A DNA stretch of 64,000 bases from Agromyces aureus (GTDB lineage: Bacteria > Actinomycetota > Actinomycetes > Actinomycetales > Microbacteriaceae): the NCBI RefSeq assembly GCF_001660485.1, contig NZ_CP013979.1, forward strand, positions 3,410,001-3,474,000, written 5' to 3'. The stretch's first letter is position 1, and each line of letters begins with the position of its first letter. Shown here piece after piece: positions 1 through 9,236 of this stretch. The notes below the pieces were generated by a model. That model saw only the letters and a program-made list of their open reading frames with translations. It was not told where the DNA came from and did no database searches. Position numbers and translations under genes: made by a program.

Positions 1-432
1 CGACGGGAACAGCGCGCCGGACCGAGCGACCGTGATCAGGGTGGTCGACTGCAGCACGCCGAGGGCGATCGTCAGGTAGCGGGTGTACTGCGTGAGCTTG
101 CCCTGACCCGACTGGCCCTCCTTGTAGAGGGTCTCGAAGTGGGGGATGACCACGCGCAGGAGCTGCACGATGATCGACGCCGTGATGTACGGCATGATGC
201 CCAGCGCGAAGATCGACAACTGGAGCAGCGCACCGCCCGAGAACAGGTTGACGAGCTCGTAGAGGCCCGTGGTGCTCTGGCTGGCCGCGAGGCAGGCCTG
301 CACGTTGCCGAAATCCACGAACGGCGCCGGGATGAACGAGCCGAGTCGGAACAGGGCGACGATGCCCAGCGTGAACCCGAGCTTGCGGCGAAGATCCGGC
401 GTGCGGAAGATCCGCCCGATGGCGTTGAACAC
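1..432 (-). CDS. secY: SecY preprotein translocase channel subunit, 5' part only
   Basis: This is the first 144 codons of the central pore protein of the Sec translocon, which moves unfolded proteins across or into the cytoplasmic membrane. The start is GTG at 432, behind an AGGAGG box a few bases upstream. The protein opens with the typical amphipathic start (IFRTPDLRRK, about residues 7-16), then a first membrane helix at about 18-38. A region rich in Gly/Leu/Phe (FSGGALLQLSIFALGIMPYI) matches the SecY plug and second helix, and GKLTQYTRY matches the loop after it. The gene runs off the left edge, so the C-terminal two thirds are not in view. It lies last in the visible spc operon, 116 bases after rplO, as is usual. 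Family identity is near certain; completeness cannot be judged. Confidence 0.96.
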   Translation of the reverse strand, partial: MFNAIGRIFRTPDLRRKLGFTLGIVALFRLGSFIPAPFVDFGNVQACLAASQSTTGLYELVNLFSGGALLQLSIFALGIMPYITASIIVQLLRVVIPHFETLYKEGQSGQGKLTQYTRYLTIALGVLQSTTLITVARSGALFPS

Positions 433-477
433 TCGTCCTCCTGTTGCTCCGTCATGGAGTCAGTCCAAATATGGCTC

Positions 478-525
478 GAGCCTGTCGAGACCCCCGTGAA
501 TCATACGCGAGGTCCCGACAGGCTC
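478..525. repeat. Inverted repeat in the rplO-secY gap
   Basis: The arms GAGCCTGTCGAGACC (478-492) and GGTCCCGACAGGCTC (511-525) are complementary except at one position, with an 18-base loop. The element sits between the rplO stop and the secY start. It has no T-run, so it looks like a processing or attenuation structure, or a dispersed intergenic repeat, rather than a classic terminator. Confidence 0.6.
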
Positions 526-548
526 TGACCGGATGTGGTGCTTTGGTC

Positions 549-1220
549 CTACTTGACCGAGCCGCCGGCGGCGACGATCTTCTGCTCAGCCGAGCCGGAG
601 ACCTTGTCGACGGCGACGTTGAGCTTGACCTGAAGGTCGCCGTTGCCGAGAACCTTCACGCGCTCGTTCTTGCGAACGGCGCCCTTCTCGACGAGGTCGG
701 CGATGGTGACATCGCCGCCCTTCGGGTAGAGCTCGGCCAGCTTGTCCAGGTTCACGACCTGGTACTCCACGCGGAACGGGTTCTTGAAGCCGCGCAGCTT
801 CGGCGCACGCATGTGGTACGGAAGCTGTCCACCCTCGAAACCGGGGCGGATGTTGTTGCGGGCCTTCGAGCCCTTGGTGCCGCGACCTGCCGTCTTGCCC
901 TTGGAACCCTCACCGCGTCCGACGCGGGTCTTGTCCTTCTTGGCACCGGGAGCGGGACGAAGGTGGTGCACCTTCAGAACCTGCTCGCGCTTCTCGGCGA
1001 CGTCCGCCTTGGGGGCCGCCTTCTTGGCAGGAGCCTTCTTCGCGGGAGCCTTCTCGGCGGCCGCGTCGTCGGCCTTCGCAGCAGCGGCCTTGGCCGGTGC
1101 CTTCTTCGCGGCAGCAGCCTTGGGAGCTGCGGCCTTCTCAGCGGCGGGCTTGGCCGCAGCCTTCTTCGCGGGAGCCTTCTTGGGGGCTTCTGCGGTGGCG
1201 TCGATCTTCTCGTCAGCCAT
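549..1220 (-). CDS. rplO: 50S ribosomal protein L15 with a long N-terminal Ala/Lys/Pro tail
   Basis: L15 is a late-assembling protein of the large ribosomal subunit. The conserved body starts near residue 82 ([11 protein letters not shown]) and carries the expected glycine/basic loop ([15 protein letters not shown]) and a C-terminal domain. Its roughly 142 residues match the usual L15 length. In front lie about 80 residues of Ala, Lys and Pro ([17 protein letters not shown]) resembling the tails of bacterial histone-H1-like proteins. The ATG at 1218-1220 overlaps the rpmD stop as TAATG, which supports translational coupling and therefore the long form. There is no ATG between the tail and the body. 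The tail is likely disordered and basic; its role is unknown. Confidence 0.96.
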   Translation of the reverse strand: MADEKIDATAEAPKKAPAKKAAAKPAAEKAAAPKAAAAKKAPAKAAAAKADDAAAEKAPAKKAPAKKAAPKADVAEKREQVLKVHHLRPAPGAKKDKTRVGRGEGSKGKTAGRGTKGSKARNNIRPGFEGGQLPYHMRAPKLRGFKNPFRVEYQVVNLDKLAELYPKGGDVTIADLVEKGAVRKNERVKVLGNGDLQVKLNVAVDKVSGSAEQKIVAAGGSVK

Positions 1221-1405
1221 TAGTCAATCTCCTCAACCTTCACGAGGTGCGCGACCGTGTTGACGTAGCCGCGGTTCTGCGGGTTGTCCTCACGCACGAC
1301 CGACTGGCCGATTCGCTTGAGTCCGAGGCTGCGCAGCGTGTCACGCTGGTACTGCTTCTCGCTCACCTTGGACTTGATCTGGGTCACCTTGAGCTGCTTG
1401 GCCAT
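1220..1405 (-). CDS. rpmD: 50S ribosomal protein L30
   Basis: L30 is a 61-residue protein of the large subunit. The sequence ([17 protein letters not shown], then [16 protein letters not shown] and [11 protein letters not shown]) spans the whole family with its usual length. The ATG at 1403-1405 overlaps the rpsE stop as TGATG and its own stop overlaps the rplO start as TAATG, so rpsE, rpmD and rplO are tightly coupled. A longer reading frame upstream belongs to another frame of rpsE and is not used. Confidence 0.96.
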   Translation of the reverse strand: MAKQLKVTQIKSKVSEKQYQRDTLRSLGLKRIGQSVVREDNPQNRGYVNTVAHLVKVEEID

Positions 1406-2106
1406 CAGGCACCTGCCTTCGCTGCTGCGGCGGACTCTGCCGCCTGAGCCTCGGCACGCAGCAGACGGGCCGGTGCGACCTCGTCGTAGTCGAGACCACG
1501 ACGGGCGGCGACGGCGCGCGGCTCTTCGAGCTGCTTGAGCGCCTCGACCGTGGCGTGCACGATGTTGATCGTGTTCGACGACCCGAGCGACTTGCTCAGG
1601 ACGTCGTGGATGCCGGCGCACTCGAGCACGGCACGCACGGGACCACCGGCGATGACACCGGTACCGGGCGATGCCGGGCGAAGGAGCACGACGCCGGCCG
1701 CAGCCTCACCCTGGACGGGGTGGGGAATGGTCGCGCCGATGCGCGGGACGCGGAAGAAGTTCTTCTTCGCCTCCTCGACGCCCTTCGAGATCGCGGTCGG
1801 GACTTCGCGGGCCTTGCCGTAGCCGACACCCACGAGGCCGTTGCCGTCGCCCACGACGACGAGCGCCGTGAAGCTGAAGCGACGGCCGCCCTTGACGACC
1901 TTCGACACGCGGTTGATGGTCACGACGCGCTCGAGGAACTGGCTCTTCTCGGCGTCGCGGCCACCGCGGTCGCGGCCACCCTGGTTGCGGTCGCGACCGC
2001 CGCCACGGCGGTTGTCGCGCTCGTTGCGAGCCGGCTCGGAGGCAGCAGCCGTCTCGACGGGTGCCTCCGCAGTCACCTCGGTCTCCTTAACGGTGTTCTC
2101 ACTCAC
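1405..2106 (-). CDS. rpsE: 30S ribosomal protein S5 with acidic and RG-rich N-terminal extension
   Basis: S5 of the small subunit acts in decoding accuracy and is where spectinomycin resistance mutations arise. The body begins near residue 56 ([24 protein letters not shown]), followed by [14 protein letters not shown] and the C-terminal fold. The first 55 residues are an acidic stretch followed by an Arg/Gly-rich stretch ([20 protein letters not shown]). A short Ala-rich tail ends the protein. The start is GTG at 2104-2106, overlapping the rplR stop by four bases (GTGA). The 233-residue length exceeds the typical length of about 166 because of these tails. Confidence 0.96.
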   Translation of the reverse strand: MSENTVKETEVTAEAPVETAAASEPARNERDNRRGGGRDRNQGGRDRGGRDAEKSQFLERVVTINRVSKVVKGGRRFSFTALVVVGDGNGLVGVGYGKAREVPTAISKGVEEAKKNFFRVPRIGATIPHPVQGEAAAGVVLLRPASPGTGVIAGGPVRAVLECAGIHDVLSKSLGSSNTINIVHATVEALKQLEEPRAVAARRGLDYDEVAPARLLRAEAQAAESAAAAKAGA

Positions 2107-2462
2107 AGGTTGAGCCCTGCCTCTCGCGCTCCATCGGCGATCGCTGCGACACGACCGGCGTACTTGTTGCCGCCGCGGTCGAAGACGACCGACTCGACGC
2201 CGGCCTTCTTCGCGCGCTCTGCGACGAGCTCGCCGACCTTCTTGGCCTTGGCGGTCTTGTCACCGTCGAACGCACGGAGGTCTGCCTCCATGGTCGAGGC
2301 GCTGGCCACGGTCAGGCCCTTGCTGTCGTCGACGACCTGCACGAACACGTGACGGGCCGAACGGGTGACGACGAGGCGCGGGCGCAGCTCGGTGCCGACG
2401 ACCTTCTTGCGAAGGCGGGTGTGGCGGCGCGAACGCGCAGCCGTCTTGGTCTTCACAGCCAT
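2103..2462 (-). CDS. rplR: 50S ribosomal protein L18
   Basis: L18 binds 5S rRNA and helps dock it in the central protuberance. At 119 residues it has normal length, with a basic N-terminus ([18 protein letters not shown]) and the conserved [20 protein letters not shown] and [24 protein letters not shown] segments. ATG at 2462 follows the rplF stop by two bases. The stop overlaps the rpsE GTG, part of a tightly packed spc operon. Confidence 0.97.
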   Translation of the reverse strand: MAVKTKTAARSRRHTRLRKKVVGTELRPRLVVTRSARHVFVQVVDDSKGLTVASASTMEADLRAFDGDKTAKAKKVGELVAERAKKAGVESVVFDRGGNKYAGRVAAIADGAREAGLNL

Positions 2463-2464
2463 GA

Positions 2465-3001
2465 TTACTTACCTGACTTTCCGGCCTTGCGACGCACGAC
2501 CTCGCCGGCGTAGCGGATGCCCTTGCCCTTGTAGGGCTCGGGCTTCTTGATCTTGCGGATGTTCGCGGCGGTCTCGCCGACGGCCTGCTTGTCGATGCCG
2601 GCGACCGTGAGCTTGTTGTTGCCCTCGACGGTCAGCGTGATGCCAGCAGGCGCCTCGACGGTGACGGGGTGCGAGAAACCGAGCGCGAACTCGATCGCGG
2701 TGCCCTTCTGCGCGACGCGGTAACCGGTACCGACGATCTCGAGGCCCTTGGAGTAGCCCTCGGTGACGCCGATGATCTGGTTCGCGATGAGCGTGCGGGT
2801 CAGGCCGTGCAGCGAACGCGAAGAACGCTCGTCGTCGGGACGGGTCACCAGAACCTGGTTCGCCTCGACCTTTGCCTCGATGGGCGAAGCCACGGTGAGC
2901 GAGAGCTCGCCCTTGGGGCCCTTGACGTTGACGGCGGAGCCGTCGACCTTGACCTCGACACCCGCGGGGATGTCGATGGGGAGTCGTCCGATTCGTGACA
3001 T
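2465..3001 (-). CDS. rplF: 50S ribosomal protein L6
   Basis: L6 lies near the factor-binding site of the large subunit. The start chosen is ATG at 2999-3001 ([15 protein letters not shown]), giving 178 residues, the standard length. An upstream in-frame start would add eleven residues without family support. The two tandem L6 folds are visible, ending in the signature [14 protein letters not shown] and a basic tail. It lies four bases after rpsH. Confidence 0.97.
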   Translation of the reverse strand: MSRIGRLPIDIPAGVEVKVDGSAVNVKGPKGELSLTVASPIEAKVEANQVLVTRPDDERSSRSLHGLTRTLIANQIIGVTEGYSKGLEIVGTGYRVAQKGTAIEFALGFSHPVTVEAPAGITLTVEGNNKLTVAGIDKQAVGETAANIRKIKKPEPYKGKGIRYAGEVVRRKAGKSGK

Positions 3002-3005
3002 GGAA

Positions 3006-3404
3006 TTACCACACGTAGGCGAGGACTTCCCCACCCACGCCCTTCTTCTCGGCCTGGCGGTCGGTCAGAAGACCGCTGGAGGTGGACAGGATCGCGACGC
3101 CGAGGCCGCCGAGCACCTTGGGGATCTCGGTCGACTTCGCGTAGACGCGGAGGCCGGGCTTCGAGACGCGCTTGATGCCCACGATCGAGCGCTCGCGGTT
3201 CGGGCCGAACTTGAGGGTCAGCGTGAGCTCAGTGCCGACGCGAGCGTCGGTGATCTCGAAGCCGGTGATGTAGCCCTCTTTGGTGAGGATCTCGGCGATG
3301 TGCGACTTCAGCTTGGAGTTCGGCATCGTCACGGAGTCGTGGTGCGCCGAGTTCGCATTGCGAAGGCGGGTCAGCATGTCAGCGACCGGGTCGGTCATCG
3401 TCAT
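3006..3404 (-). CDS. rpsH: 30S ribosomal protein S8
   Basis: S8 binds the central domain of 16S rRNA and, in some bacteria, autoregulates the spc operon. The start at 3404 ([22 protein letters not shown]) gives 132 residues, matching the family; a GTG further upstream was rejected because nothing before this point is conserved. AAGGAA lies about 10 bases ahead. The C-terminal [26 protein letters not shown] signature is intact. A 168-base gap separates it from rplE, where many bacteria carry rpsN. Confidence 0.97.
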   Translation of the reverse strand: MTMTDPVADMLTRLRNANSAHHDSVTMPNSKLKSHIAEILTKEGYITGFEITDARVGTELTLTLKFGPNRERSIVGIKRVSKPGLRVYAKSTEIPKVLGGLGVAILSTSSGLLTDRQAEKKGVGGEVLAYVW

Positions 3405-3505
3405 TGCAGATGTTTCCTTACGTTCACCAGGTTTCAGCACCCGTTACACGAGTGCTGACCTGTGGTGGTGGCGGGACGCGGATGCGACCCGCCGGTACGC
3501 CGGTG

Positions 3506-3540
3506 CCGGCTGGGCCTCGGATGACTCCGAGGCCCGCCGG
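3506..3540 (-). promoter_or_regulatory. Strong stem-loop in the rplE-rpsH gap
   Basis: A perfect 10-bp stem (GGGCCTCGGA and TCCGAGGCCC) with a TGAC loop is extended by five more base pairs (CCGGC with GCCGG) after a one-base bulge. No T-run follows on the minus strand, so it is more likely an mRNA processing, attenuation or stability element within the spc operon than a full terminator. The 168-base gap (3405-3572) is too short for an S14 gene and I see no other coding sequence in it. Confidence 0.6.
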
Positions 3541-3572
3541 CGATGGCACAAACCCGTAGAGCTTACTACGAA

Positions 3573-4160
3573 TTACTGAGCGGACTCGTTCGACTTGAAC
3601 GGGAAGCCGAGCTGCTTGAGCAGCGAGCGGCCCTCGGCGTCGGTCTTGGCCGTGGTCACCACAGTGATGTCCATGCCGCGGACGCGGTCGATCTTGTCCT
3701 GGTCGATCTCGTGGAACACGGACTGCTCCGTGAGACCGAACGTGTAGTTTCCGTTGCCGTCGAACTGGGCGTCCGAGAGGCCGCGGAAGTCGCGGATGCG
3801 GGGCAGCGCGAGCGAGAGCAGGCGGTCGAGGAACTCCCACATGCGGTCGCCGCGCAGCGTGACGTGCGTGCCGATGGCCTGGCCCTCGCGCAGCTTGAAC
3901 TGCGCGATGGACTTGCGGGCCTTGGTGACCTGGGGCTTCTGACCGGTGATCTTGGTGAGATCGGCGATCGCACCGTCGATGACCTTGCCATCGCGTGCGG
4001 CCTCGCCGACACCCATGTTCACGACGATCTTCACGAGACCCGGAACCTGGTGCACGTTGGTGTAGCCGTGCTCCTCGGTGAGGGCCTTGGCGATCTCGGT
4101 GCGGTACTTGGTCTTCAGGCGCGGCTGGATTTTGCCAGCCTGCGTAGCCGTATCGGTCAT
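3573..4160 (-). CDS. rplE: 50S ribosomal protein L5
   Basis: L5 is a 5S rRNA-binding protein of the central protuberance that contacts the P-site tRNA. Its 195 residues include [16 protein letters not shown], the [23 protein letters not shown] segment, and the C-terminal [22 protein letters not shown] region. ATG at 4160 overlaps the rplX stop as TGATG. A short N-terminal leader ([16 protein letters not shown]) is common in actinobacteria. Confidence 0.97.
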   Translation of the reverse strand: MTDTATQAGKIQPRLKTKYRTEIAKALTEEHGYTNVHQVPGLVKIVVNMGVGEAARDGKVIDGAIADLTKITGQKPQVTKARKSIAQFKLREGQAIGTHVTLRGDRMWEFLDRLLSLALPRIRDFRGLSDAQFDGNGNYTFGLTEQSVFHEIDQDKIDRVRGMDITVVTTAKTDAEGRSLLKQLGFPFKSNESAQ

Positions 4161-4519
4161 CAGATGTCCTTGCCTGACTTCTTTGCGTAACGAACGCGGA
4201 CCGTCTTGGTGACGCCGTCCTTCGTGATCTGCTCTTCGCGGAAGCCGACGCGGGTCGGCTTCTTCGTCTCGGGGTCGACGAGCGCGACGTTGGAGACGTG
4301 GATCGGAGCCTCGTGGGTCTCGATGCCGCCGGTCTTCGTACCGCGCTGCGTCTGGCCGACGCGAACGTGCTTGGTGATGAAGTTCACACCCTGCACGACG
4401 ACACGGTTCTCGGCGACGAGCACCTCGATGACCTTGCCCTGCTTGCCGCGGTCTCCGCCGCGTGCCTGGCTGCGGCCCGAGATGACCTGAACGAGGTCAC
4501 CCTTCTTGATGTTGGCCAT
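4160..4519 (-). CDS. rplX: 50S ribosomal protein L24
   Basis: L24 is an assembly-initiating protein of the large subunit. The KOW motif is visible near the N-terminus ([29 protein letters not shown]), followed by [18 protein letters not shown]. At 119 residues it is of ordinary size. It lies between rplN (three bases upstream) and rplE (one-base overlap). Confidence 0.97.
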   Translation of the reverse strand: MANIKKGDLVQVISGRSQARGGDRGKQGKVIEVLVAENRVVVQGVNFITKHVRVGQTQRGTKTGGIETHEAPIHVSNVALVDPETKKPTRVGFREEQITKDGVTKTVRVRYAKKSGKDI

Positions 4520-4522
4520 GAC

Positions 4523-4891
4523 TTAGATAACCTCCGGTGCCAGCGAGATGATCTTCATGAACTTCTTGTCGCGAAGCTCGCGACCGACCGGTCCGAAGAT
4601 ACGGGTGCCGCGAGGGTCACCATCGTTCTTCAGGATCACCGCGGCGTTCTCGTCGAACTTGATGTAGGAACCGTCGGGACGACGGGTCTCCTTGACGGTG
4701 CGGACGATGACGGCCTTGACCACATCGCCCTTCTTGACGTTGCCGCCGGGGATCGCGTCCTTGACCGTGGCGACGATGACGTCACCCAGGCCGGCGTAGC
4801 GACGCTTCGACCCACCGAGCACGCGGATGGTGAGCAGCACCTTGGCGCCGGTGTTGTCGGCGACCTTGACTCGTGATTCCTGCTGAAGCAC
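4523..4891 (-). CDS. rplN: 50S ribosomal protein L14
   Basis: L14 forms an intersubunit bridge. At 122 residues it is standard, and family signatures include [15 protein letters not shown] near the N-terminus and [22 protein letters not shown]. Translation starts with GTG at 4889-4891, preceded by GAAGGAGAG. The 32-base gap to rpsQ contains only this ribosome-binding region. Confidence 0.97.
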   Translation of the reverse strand: MLQQESRVKVADNTGAKVLLTIRVLGGSKRRYAGLGDVIVATVKDAIPGGNVKKGDVVKAVIVRTVKETRRPDGSYIKFDENAAVILKNDGDPRGTRIFGPVGRELRDKKFMKIISLAPEVI

Positions 4892-4923
4892 AGTTCTCTC
4901 CTTCTCTCAAGCAAGCCAGAGGC

Positions 4924-5229
4924 TTACTTGGCCTTCTCGGCGATCTCGACGAGGCGCCAGCGCTTCGTGGCGGAGAGCGGGCGGGTCTCGGAGATCACGA
5001 CGAGGTCGCCGATGCCGGCGGAGTTCGCCTCATCGTGCGCCTTGATCTTCGAGGTACGGCGGATGACCTTGCCGTACAGGGGGTGCTTCACGCGGTCTTC
5101 GACCTCGACGACGATGGTCTTGTCCATCTTGTCGCTGACGACGTACCCACGACGAACCTTGCGGTACCCGCGAACGAGTTCGGCCGACTCGGCGACCTCG
5201 GCTGCAGCAGCCTTCTTGGTCTCAGCCAT
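4924..5229 (-). CDS. rpsQ: 30S ribosomal protein S17
   Basis: S17 binds 16S rRNA early in 30S assembly. The body ([32 protein letters not shown]) is canonical. About 18 extra N-terminal residues, rich in Ala and Glu, bring it to 101 residues. ATG at 5229 directly follows the rpmC stop. Confidence 0.96.
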   Translation of the reverse strand: MAETKKAAAAEVAESAELVRGYRKVRRGYVVSDKMDKTIVVEVEDRVKHPLYGKVIRRTSKIKAHDEANSAGIGDLVVISETRPLSATKRWRLVEIAEKAK

Positions 5230-5231
5230 GA

Positions 5232-5558
5232 TCAGGCCTCCTTCGTCTCTGCGACCTCAGCAGGGGCTTCCGCCTCGGCCTTGGCCTTCTTCGTCTTCTT
5301 CTCGGCCTTGGCGGGAGCCGCCTCGACCGGTGCGGGAGTGGCACGGATGCCGAGCTCACGCTCACGGATGACCGTGTAGATGCGAGCGATGTCGCGCTTG
5401 ACGGCCTTGACACGGCCGTGGCTCTCGAGCTGGCCGGTGGCCGACTGGAAGCGCAGGTTGAACAGCTCTTCCTTGGCCTTCTTCAGCTCGTCGACGAGTC
5501 GCTCGTCTTCAAAGGTGTCGAGCTCGACAGTGGCGAGCTCCTTCGTTCCGACGGACAT
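5232..5558 (-). CDS. rpmC: 50S ribosomal protein L29 with C-terminal Ala/Lys/Glu tail
   Basis: L29 sits at the exit of the peptide tunnel. The coiled hairpin body occupies about residues 8-72 ([27 protein letters not shown], then [21 protein letters not shown]). A further 35 or so residues of Ala, Lys and Glu follow, so the protein is 108 residues against the usual 65-75. The start is ATG at 5556-5558, overlapping the rplP stop as TAATG; the longer upstream frame is a shadow of rplP. The tail should be disordered near the tunnel exit. Confidence 0.95.
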   Translation of the reverse strand: MSVGTKELATVELDTFEDERLVDELKKAKEELFNLRFQSATGQLESHGRVKAVKRDIARIYTVIRERELGIRATPAPVEAAPAKAEKKTKKAKAEAEAPAEVAETKEA

Positions 5559-5977
5559 TATGCGTCGCCCTCCTCGCGCTTGATGATGCGTGCCTTGAGG
5601 GGCAGCTTGTGGATGGCACGGGTCAGAGCCTCGCGAGCGAGCTCCTCGGAAACGCCCGAGACCTCGAAGAGGACGCGACCCGGCTTGACGTTGGCGACCC
5701 ACCACTCGGGCGAACCCTTACCGGAACCCATGCGGGTTTCGGCCGGCTTCTTCGTGAGCGGACGGTCGGGGTAGATGTTGATCCACACCTTGCCGCCACG
5801 CTTGATGTGACGCGTCATGGCGATACGAGCGGACTCGATCTGACGGTTGGTCACATACGCGGGCGTCAGCGCCTGGATGCCGAACTCACCGAACGACACC
5901 TTGGTGCCACCGGTGGCCTGGCCCGAGCGGCCGGGGTGGTGCTGCTTGCGGTACTTGACTCGACGGGGAATCAACAT
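5558..5977 (-). CDS. rplP: 50S ribosomal protein L16
   Basis: L16 helps form the A-site and aminoacyl-tRNA-binding region of the large subunit. The 139 residues begin [19 protein letters not shown] and contain GFGIQAL-like [20 protein letters not shown] and [16 protein letters not shown], all family signatures. ATG at 5977, two bases after rpsC. Confidence 0.97.
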   Translation of the reverse strand: MLIPRRVKYRKQHHPGRSGQATGGTKVSFGEFGIQALTPAYVTNRQIESARIAMTRHIKRGGKVWINIYPDRPLTKKPAETRMGSGKGSPEWWVANVKPGRVLFEVSGVSEELAREALTRAIHKLPLKARIIKREEGDA

Positions 5978-5979
5978 GG

Positions 5980-6732
5980 TTATGCCTCAACTCCTGCTGC
6001 CACCGGCTCCTGCGCCTTGGGCGCACGGCGGGGACGGTCATTGCGGTCACCACGGGAGGACTTCTGCGAAGCCTGCTCGCGAGCGAGCTCCTTGTTGGTG
6101 ACGTCGCCCTTGTAGATCCAGACCTTCACGCCGATGCGGCCGAAGGTGGTCTTGGCCTCGTAGAAGCCGTAGTCGATGTTCGCGCGGAGGGTGTGCAGGG
6201 GCACACGGCCTTCGCGGTAGAACTCCGAGCGGCTCATCTCGGCGCCGCCGAGACGGCCCGACACCTGGATGCGGACACCCTTGGCGCCGGCGCGCTGAGC
6301 GCCCTGCAGGCCCTTGCGCATCGCACGGCGGAATGCCACGCGAGCGGAGAGCTGCTCGGCGATGCCCTGCGCGACGAGCTGGGCGTCGGCCTCGGGGTTC
6401 TTGACCTCGAGGATGTTGAGCTGGATCTGCTTGCCCGAGAGCTTCTCGAGGTCGGCGCGGATGCGCTCGGCCTCGGCGCCGCGGCGGCCGATCACGATGC
6501 CGGGACGCGCGGTGTGGATGTCCACACGCACACGGTCACGGGTGCGCTCGATCTCGATGCGCGAGACTCCCGCGCGGTCGAGCGACGTCTGGAGCAGGCG
6601 ACGGATCTTGACATCCTCGGCGAGGTAGTCGGCGTAGCGCTGTCCGGGCTTGGTCGAGTCGGAGAACCACCGCGACACATGGTCGGTGGTGATGCCGAGA
6701 CGGAAGCCGTACGGGTTGACTTTCTGACCCAT
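5980..6732 (-). CDS. rpsC: 30S ribosomal protein S3
   Basis: S3 lies at the mRNA entry channel of the small subunit. A KH domain with the GRRG loop is at residues 82-85, followed by the C-terminal S3 domain ([21 protein letters not shown]). The last 35 or so residues are Arg/Ala/Pro-rich and probably disordered, taking it to 250 residues. ATG at 6732 overlaps the rplV stop by one base. Confidence 0.97.
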   Translation of the reverse strand: MGQKVNPYGFRLGITTDHVSRWFSDSTKPGQRYADYLAEDVKIRRLLQTSLDRAGVSRIEIERTRDRVRVDIHTARPGIVIGRRGAEAERIRADLEKLSGKQIQLNILEVKNPEADAQLVAQGIAEQLSARVAFRRAMRKGLQGAQRAGAKGVRIQVSGRLGGAEMSRSEFYREGRVPLHTLRANIDYGFYEAKTTFGRIGVKVWIYKGDVTNKELAREQASQKSSRGDRNDRPRRAPKAQEPVAAGVEA

Positions 6733-7097
6733 TACTTCGTACCCTCCTCGGGCGTGGCGAGCACGACGGTGATGTGGCTCGTTCGCTTGTTGATGCGGAA
6801 GGCACGACCCTGAGCACGCGGCTGGAAACGCTTGAGGGTGGTGCCCTCATCGACGAATGCGCTGCTGATGTAGAGGTCCTGCTCGTCCAGATAGGTGTTC
6901 GTTGCATCGGCCTTGACGCGAGCGTTCGCGATGGCCGAGGCGACGAGCTTGTACACCGGCTCGCTCGCACTCTGGGGTGCGAACTTCAGGATGGCGAGTG
7001 CCTCCTGTGCCTGCTTGCCGCGGATCAGGTTGACGACGCGACGGGCCTTCATGGGGGTCACGCGGATGTGACGCACGCGTGCGATCGACTCCACCAT
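6732..7097 (-). CDS. rplV: 50S ribosomal protein L22
   Basis: L22 lines the nascent peptide tunnel, and macrolide resistance mutations map to its loop. The 121 residues show [17 protein letters not shown] near the start and the loop [24 protein letters not shown] at the end. ATG at 7097 has AAGGAGGAG upstream. The 25-base gap to rpsS holds only this ribosome-binding site. Confidence 0.97.
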   Translation of the reverse strand: MVESIARVRHIRVTPMKARRVVNLIRGKQAQEALAILKFAPQSASEPVYKLVASAIANARVKADATNTYLDEQDLYISSAFVDEGTTLKRFQPRAQGRAFRINKRTSHITVVLATPEEGTK

Positions 7098-7122
7098 TTC
7101 TCTCCTCCTTTTCGCCCCCGCG

Positions 7123-7404
7123 TCAGCGGCGGCGACCCTTCTTGTCGTCCTTCACGTGTCCACGGAAGGTGCGGGTGGGGGCGAACTCTCCGAGCTTGTG
7201 ACCCACCATGGTCTCGGTGACGAACACCGGGATGTGCTTGCGGCCATCGTGCACGGCGATCGTGTGCCCGAGCATTGCCGGGATGATCATCGAGCGACGG
7301 GACCACGTCTTGATGACGTTCTTGGAACCGGCTTCGTTTGCGACGACGACCTTGCGAAGCAGGTGCTCGTCGACGAAGGGGCCCTTCTTAAGACTGCGAG
7401 GCAT
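7123..7404 (-). CDS. rpsS: 30S ribosomal protein S19
   Basis: S19 is in the head of the small subunit next to S13. At 93 residues it is canonical, starting [19 protein letters not shown] and ending [20 protein letters not shown]. It is 12 bases after rplB, within the S10 operon. Confidence 0.97.
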   Translation of the reverse strand: MPRSLKKGPFVDEHLLRKVVVANEAGSKNVIKTWSRRSMIIPAMLGHTIAVHDGRKHIPVFVTETMVGHKLGEFAPTRTFRGHVKDDKKGRRR

Positions 7405-7416
7405 CTTCTCTTACTC

Positions 7417-8256
7417 CTACTTGCGCTTCTTGCCGACGGTGCGACGACGGACGATGAGCTTGTCGCTTTCCTTGTTGGGGCGACGAGTGCGTCCCTCGGA
7501 CTTGCCCCAGGGGCTGACCGGGTGGCGACCACCGGAGGTCTTGCCCTCACCACCACCGTGCGGGTGGTCGACCGGGTTCATCGCAACACCGCGCACGGTC
7601 GGGCGGACGCCCTTCCAGCGCTTGCGGCCGGCCTTGCCCCAGTTGATGTTCGACTGCTCGGCGTTGCCGACCTCGCCGATGGTCGCGCGGCAGCGCGCAT
7701 CGACGTTGCGGATCTCGCCCGACGGCAGACGGAGCTGCGCGTAGGGGCCGTCCTTGGCGACGAGACGAACCGAGACGCCGGCCGAGCGGGCGAGCTTGGC
7801 ACCGCCACCGGGACGGAGCTCGATCGCGTGGATGACGGTACCCGTCGGGATGTTCTTCAGCGGCAGGTTGTTGCCCGGCTTGATGTCGGCGCCTGCGCCC
7901 GACTCGATCGGGTCGCCCTGCTGCAGCTTGTTCGGCGCGAGGATGTAGCGCTTCGTGCCGTCCACGAAGTGGAGCAGCGCGATGCGGGCGGTGCGGTTGG
8001 GGTCGTACTCGATGTGAGCGACCTTGGCCGGCACGCCGTCCTTGTCGTTGCGACGGAAGTCGATCACACGGTACTGGCGCTTGTGGCCACCACCGATGTG
8101 ACGGGTCGTGATGCGACCCTGGTTGTTGCGACCACCGGTCTTCGAGAGCGGCTTGAGCAGCGACTTCTCGGGCGTCGAACGCGTGATCTCCGCGAAATCG
8201 GCGACGGAGGAACCGCGACGACCCGGGGTCGTGGGCTTGTACTTACGAATAGCCAT
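7417..8256 (-). CDS. rplB: 50S ribosomal protein L2
   Basis: L2 is a core protein required for subunit association and close to the peptidyl transferase centre. The 279 residues contain the full family pattern, including [16 protein letters not shown], the Gly/Pro-rich region, and the [12 protein letters not shown] loop with the critical histidine near residue 230. The C-terminus is the usual basic tail. Confidence 0.98.
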   Translation of the reverse strand: MAIRKYKPTTPGRRGSSVADFAEITRSTPEKSLLKPLSKTGGRNNQGRITTRHIGGGHKRQYRVIDFRRNDKDGVPAKVAHIEYDPNRTARIALLHFVDGTKRYILAPNKLQQGDPIESGAGADIKPGNNLPLKNIPTGTVIHAIELRPGGGAKLARSAGVSVRLVAKDGPYAQLRLPSGEIRNVDARCRATIGEVGNAEQSNINWGKAGRKRWKGVRPTVRGVAMNPVDHPHGGGEGKTSGGRHPVSPWGKSEGRTRRPNKESDKLIVRRRTVGKKRK

Positions 8257-8271
8257 GTTTTCCTCTGCTCC

Positions 8272-8574
8272 TTAGCCGACAGCCGTGAAGATGTCGATCG
8301 AGCCGGACTTGAGGGTGACGATCGCGCGCTTGGTGTCCTTGCGCTTGCCCTGGCCGAAGCGGGTACGGCGGGTCTTGCCCTGACGGTTCAGCGTGTTGAT
8401 CGACGCCACCTGGACGTTGAAGATCTTCTCGATGGCGAGCTTGATCTCGGTCTTGTTCGAGCGGGGGTCCACGGTGAACGTGTACTTGCCCTCGTCGATC
8501 AGGCCGTAGCTCTTCTCCGAGACGACCGGCGCGAGGATGATGTCGCGCGGGTCCTTGTTGTGTGCGGCACTCAT
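8272..8574 (-). CDS. rplW: 50S ribosomal protein L23
   Basis: L23 is the docking site for trigger factor and SRP at the tunnel exit. The 100 residues include [23 protein letters not shown] and [23 protein letters not shown]. The ATG overlaps the rplD stop by four bases (ATGA). Confidence 0.97.
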   Translation of the reverse strand: MSAAHNKDPRDIILAPVVSEKSYGLIDEGKYTFTVDPRSNKTEIKLAIEKIFNVQVASINTLNRQGKTRRTRFGQGKRKDTKRAIVTLKSGSIDIFTAVG

Positions 8575-9233
8575 GCGGAGACCTCTTCCTTCTTCGCCGT
8601 CTTCGCGGCGACGAACGCCTCGAGCGCAGCGGTGCTGAAGACGATGTCGTCCGAGACGAGCACGTCGTAGGCGTTCAGCTGGTCGACCGAGAGCGTGTGC
8701 ACGGTCGGGATGTTGCGGACGGCGCGCTCCGAGAGCTCTTCGCCACGGGCCAGCACCACGAGGTAGTGCTTCGCCGGGGCGATCGACGTGAGGAGCGCCA
8801 GCGCGTCCTTCGTCTTCGCGACGTCGCCGGCCACGAACGCCTCGACGGCGTGGATGCGGCCGCCGCGGGCGCGGTCGGAGAGAGCGCCGAGCAGAGCAGC
8901 GGCGATCATCTTCTTGGGGGTGCGCTGCGAGTAGTCACGCGGCTGCGGGCCGTGGACGATGCCACCGCCGGTCATCTGAGGAGCGCGGATCGAGCCCTGA
9001 CGAGCGCGGCCGGTGCCCTTCTGCTTGAACGGCTTGCGGCCGGCGCCGGAGACCTCACCACGGGTCTTGGTCTTGTGGGTGCCCTGACGCGCTGCGGCGA
9101 GCTGGGCGACGACGACCTGGTGGATCAGCGGCACGTTGGTCTGCACGTCGAAGAGCTCGGCGGGGAGCTCAACGGTGCCGGACTTCTTGCCGGTGGCGTC
9201 GAGGGTGTCGATGGTGTTGGTCGCGGTAGCCAT
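8571..9233 (-). CDS. rplD: 50S ribosomal protein L4
   Basis: L4 is a tunnel-wall protein of the large subunit that also autoregulates the S10 operon in some proteobacteria. The 220 residues show the conserved loop [20 protein letters not shown] near residues 58-77 and [14 protein letters not shown] after it. There is a short extra N-terminal leader. It lies three bases after rplC. Confidence 0.97.
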   Translation of the reverse strand: MATATNTIDTLDATGKKSGTVELPAELFDVQTNVPLIHQVVVAQLAAARQGTHKTKTRGEVSGAGRKPFKQKGTGRARQGSIRAPQMTGGGIVHGPQPRDYSQRTPKKMIAAALLGALSDRARGGRIHAVEAFVAGDVAKTKDALALLTSIAPAKHYLVVLARGEELSERAVRNIPTVHTLSVDQLNAYDVLVSDDIVFSTAALEAFVAAKTAKKEEVSA

Positions 9234-9236
9234 GGA

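Noticed and set aside
3405-3572. A hidden rpsN (S14) gene
   Set aside because: The gap is shorter than even the zinc-type S14 gene and no CxxC pairs are encoded.
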